Positions 17,997 through 19,211 of a stretch of DNA of 19,211 nt are shown one piece after another. This DNA is from Actinidia chinensis (lineage: Eukaryota > Streptophyta > Magnoliopsida > Ericales > Actinidiaceae), in assembly GCA_009663005.1 (NCBI GenBank), contig VIGQ01002360.1, positions 1-19,211 on the forward strand, written 5' to 3'. Numbering within the stretch: the first letter of the stretch is position 1; every line of letters begins with the position of its first letter. Under the pieces are notes generated by a model, which had not been told where the DNA came from, searched no databases, and saw only the letters and a program-made list of their open reading frames with translations. A program made the position numbers and the translations under genes.

Positions 17997-18100
17997 AATG
18001 TGGACGTAATCAACCCTTACTACTTTTCCCGAGAGGCATTAATGAAATTAACCAGCTGGAGAAGTTTTGTCTGGAGTTCTTGCTACAAAGCAATTTTCGG
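17997..18100 (+). pseudogene. PAP exon F
   Basis: VDVINPYYFSREALMKLTSW is directly legible (18001-18060), followed after one extra base by S-G-V-L-A-T-K-Q. It matches the N-V-D-V-x-N-P and T-S-W-x-S-L-S-G-V segment that follows the catalytic core in PAPS3-like plant proteins. The acceptor is poor (TTATTTGCAC with no AG). The exon's right end is not defined. Confidence 0.85.
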
Positions 18101-18295
18101 CTCTGCCCAATGAAGTCTCAAGCTTGTTATTTTTTTTCTTTTATGGTTTTCAAACTTTGCTATTTCTTCTAGTTTACAAGGTTAATTATGGAACCTGTAT
18201 TAGGTATATGATTAGATAACTCTTGCTAGCATGTCTTCCAACTCTCATTTGGAGTTCCGGCTTAATAAGTCCTATTATTTGTACTTTGATTGGCA

Positions 18296-18485
18296 TTACT
18301 TGGGTTTTTTGGAGGAGGACATTTTAGCCATTCTGTGGGTATATGTTTGTCAAGGTCCCAGATGCTTCTTGGTGGTTTGATGTCAAGTTTTCTTTATTAT
18401 TTTTCTTTTTGGAGTTGGCCAGTTCCTTCAAGTGCCGTAGAGATATGGTCCCCTAATGTCCATTAATTGCCATGTTGACTACATG
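18296..18485 (+). pseudogene. PAP exon G, cut off at its 3' side
   Basis: Pieces in three frames read GFFGGGH (18302-18322), LAILWVYVCQG (18324-18356), GGLMSSF and FWSWPVPSSAVEIWSPN, then a shifted L-P-C near 18473. They match the central-domain segment with its G-F-L-G-G motif, C-Q and the W-x-W-P motif of PAPs. At least three frame changes occur. Family similarity stops where the minus-strand LTR begins. The preceding exon with the WAKRRG-type block was not found in 18100-18296. Confidence 0.8.
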
Positions 18486-18882
18486 ATGGCAGACAACACA
18501 ATAAAATTAATGCCCTACAATCGAACTAGTAGATAAATCGAATCAGAATTAGAATTGGAGTGGGAAGTTTTGGCTTCCGCCAGAATCAAAGATTGGGAGA
18601 AAAGAAAAAACCCATTTTAATTATATCATAATTTGTCTTTCAAAATTGTAACTCAAAAACCAAAACGCTCTTTATAATATAGAAATAACATATAACCCTA
18701 AAAATACTAAGTCCTAAAACACTAGAAATAAAATAGGCCCATGGGCTACTACTAATTAGTTCGCAATTAGGCAAATAACTTAAATCAATAAAATCCTAAT
18801 TAACTAAAATAAAAGACAACTAATTATATCAAAGGATTATAAAATACAGAATCAATAAATATAATGTGCATTTTTGTTCTAC
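18484..18882 (-). mobile_element. LTR of a minus-strand LTR retrotransposon
   Basis: Read on the minus strand, a purine-rich stretch (CTCAGTGGAGGAGATTGAGG, complement of 18882-18901) resembles a polypurine tract. It is followed by an LTR-like region with a TATA-like TATATTATAAAGAG (complement of about 18668-18681) and an ending near TGTTGTCTGCCA. The borders (18484 or 18487 on one side, about 18882 on the other) come from TG/CA ends and the polypurine tract. No partner LTR is inside the window. Placement suggests a 3' LTR of an element extending past the right edge, inserted into or beside exon G. Confidence 0.55.
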
Positions 18883-19211
18883 CTCAATCTCCTCCACTGA
18901 GAAGAACTCGACCTCGATTCGTCTTGAATACTGATTCTCCCCATGCCAATAAATCAGTACTGGAGTAAATCACCCCTCGGTTCCACATTAAAAATTTTTC
19001 AAAGCCCGAAATTCAAATAATGCTTATCTTCAACTTTTGACGAGATCTACTAAGGCAGGCAAACCAAGAAAGTTGTCAACACCAATCAAATTCGTTATTT
19101 CCATCTTAATAAAGTTACCAGTTGATAGCGAATCAATATTGTCCCTGCACTTTTTGGTACACTTTCAAGTTGAAGTGAAACTTTTCCCTATGCAACCAAT
19201 TTTAAGCTTTT
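18883..19211 (-). mobile_element. Probable internal 3' region of the same element
   Basis: The stretch lies upstream of the presumed polypurine tract on the minus strand and so should be the end of the element's coding part or its trailer. A tail like RGRVLLSGGD can be read in one minus-strand frame near 18890-18915 and resembles the ends of some plant Ty3-gypsy polyproteins, but no domain is clear. The assignment depends on the LTR call. Confidence 0.3.

Larger units (their letters stand above)
15624..18485 (+). pseudogene. Plant poly(A) polymerase (PAPS3-like) pseudogene, truncated
   Basis: Seven exon remnants (A-G) lie in family order. They cover the N-terminal region, the nucleotidyltransferase core with its DID dyad, the third-Asp segment G-I-S-I-D-L-P-Y-A and part of the central domain. 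PAPs add poly(A) tails to mRNA using ATP. The wording (VHNSE, CIGP, KDAKVPL, VDVINP) is closer, from memory, to the divergent plant PAPS3-like clade than to PAPS1/2/4. Damage includes a stop four codons into exon A, a stop at the end of exon B, a stop in exon E, frameshifts in C, F and G, and no exon for the WAKRRG-type block between F and G. The 3' part is lost at a minus-strand LTR. If the indels are sequencing errors, a gene could still exist, but the missing exon and truncation argue against it. Confidence 0.82.

Overview
The window looks like accessory, AT-rich nuclear DNA of a flowering plant. It holds a decayed Ty1-copia retrotransposon, LTR-like fragments, and split exons with GT/AG borders whose translation matches a plant nuclear-type poly(A) polymerase (PAP). 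No tRNA, rRNA, CRISPR array or intact protein-coding gene is visible. The longest open frames are about 120 codons, and the recognisable protein homology is broken by stops and frameshifts.

Layout. 1-1125: a stretch with a degenerate repeated motif around GTGTCGACACC, then a segment that reads like an LTR or leader on the minus strand. 1255-5682: a plus-strand Ty1-copia relic, cut off at its 5' end, with gag zinc knuckle, protease, integrase, reverse transcriptase, RNase H and 3' LTR in the normal order, all frame-disrupted. 5683-10670: noncoding DNA with a 26-bp perfect palindrome, a 257-bp direct repeat (5914-6170 and 8824-9080), a possible second LTR fragment, four spaced AACG[A]CGTT-type palindromes (7451-7573) and an (AT)n tract. 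10673-15240: three tandem units of roughly 1.67, 1.58 and 1.1 kb. Each ends in a degraded copy of two adjacent PAP exons. The first two units also carry a pyrimidine-rich, TATA-bearing segment that the third has lost. 15600-18485: a longer, single-copy PAP locus with seven recognisable exons in order (A-G). These run from the N-terminal helix through the DID catalytic dyad and the third catalytic Asp region into the central domain. The locus carries stops and frameshifts, lacks one expected exon, and is cut off by a minus-strand LTR (about 18484-18882). Its element continues past the right edge.

Interpretation. The PAP signature (VHNSE-DIDA-CIGP, VKDAKVPL-type and NVDV-NP-type blocks) resembles the divergent plant PAPS3-like clade more than the canonical PAPS1/2/4 nuclear enzymes; this comparison is from memory. 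The three upstream units all lack the same stretch of about 20 bases in their second PAP exon. They therefore probably derive from one already damaged copy that was amplified in tandem. Damage across the window is dominated by one- and two-base indels, often in homopolymers. It may be partly old pseudogene decay and partly poor consensus sequence, and only read-level data can separate the two.
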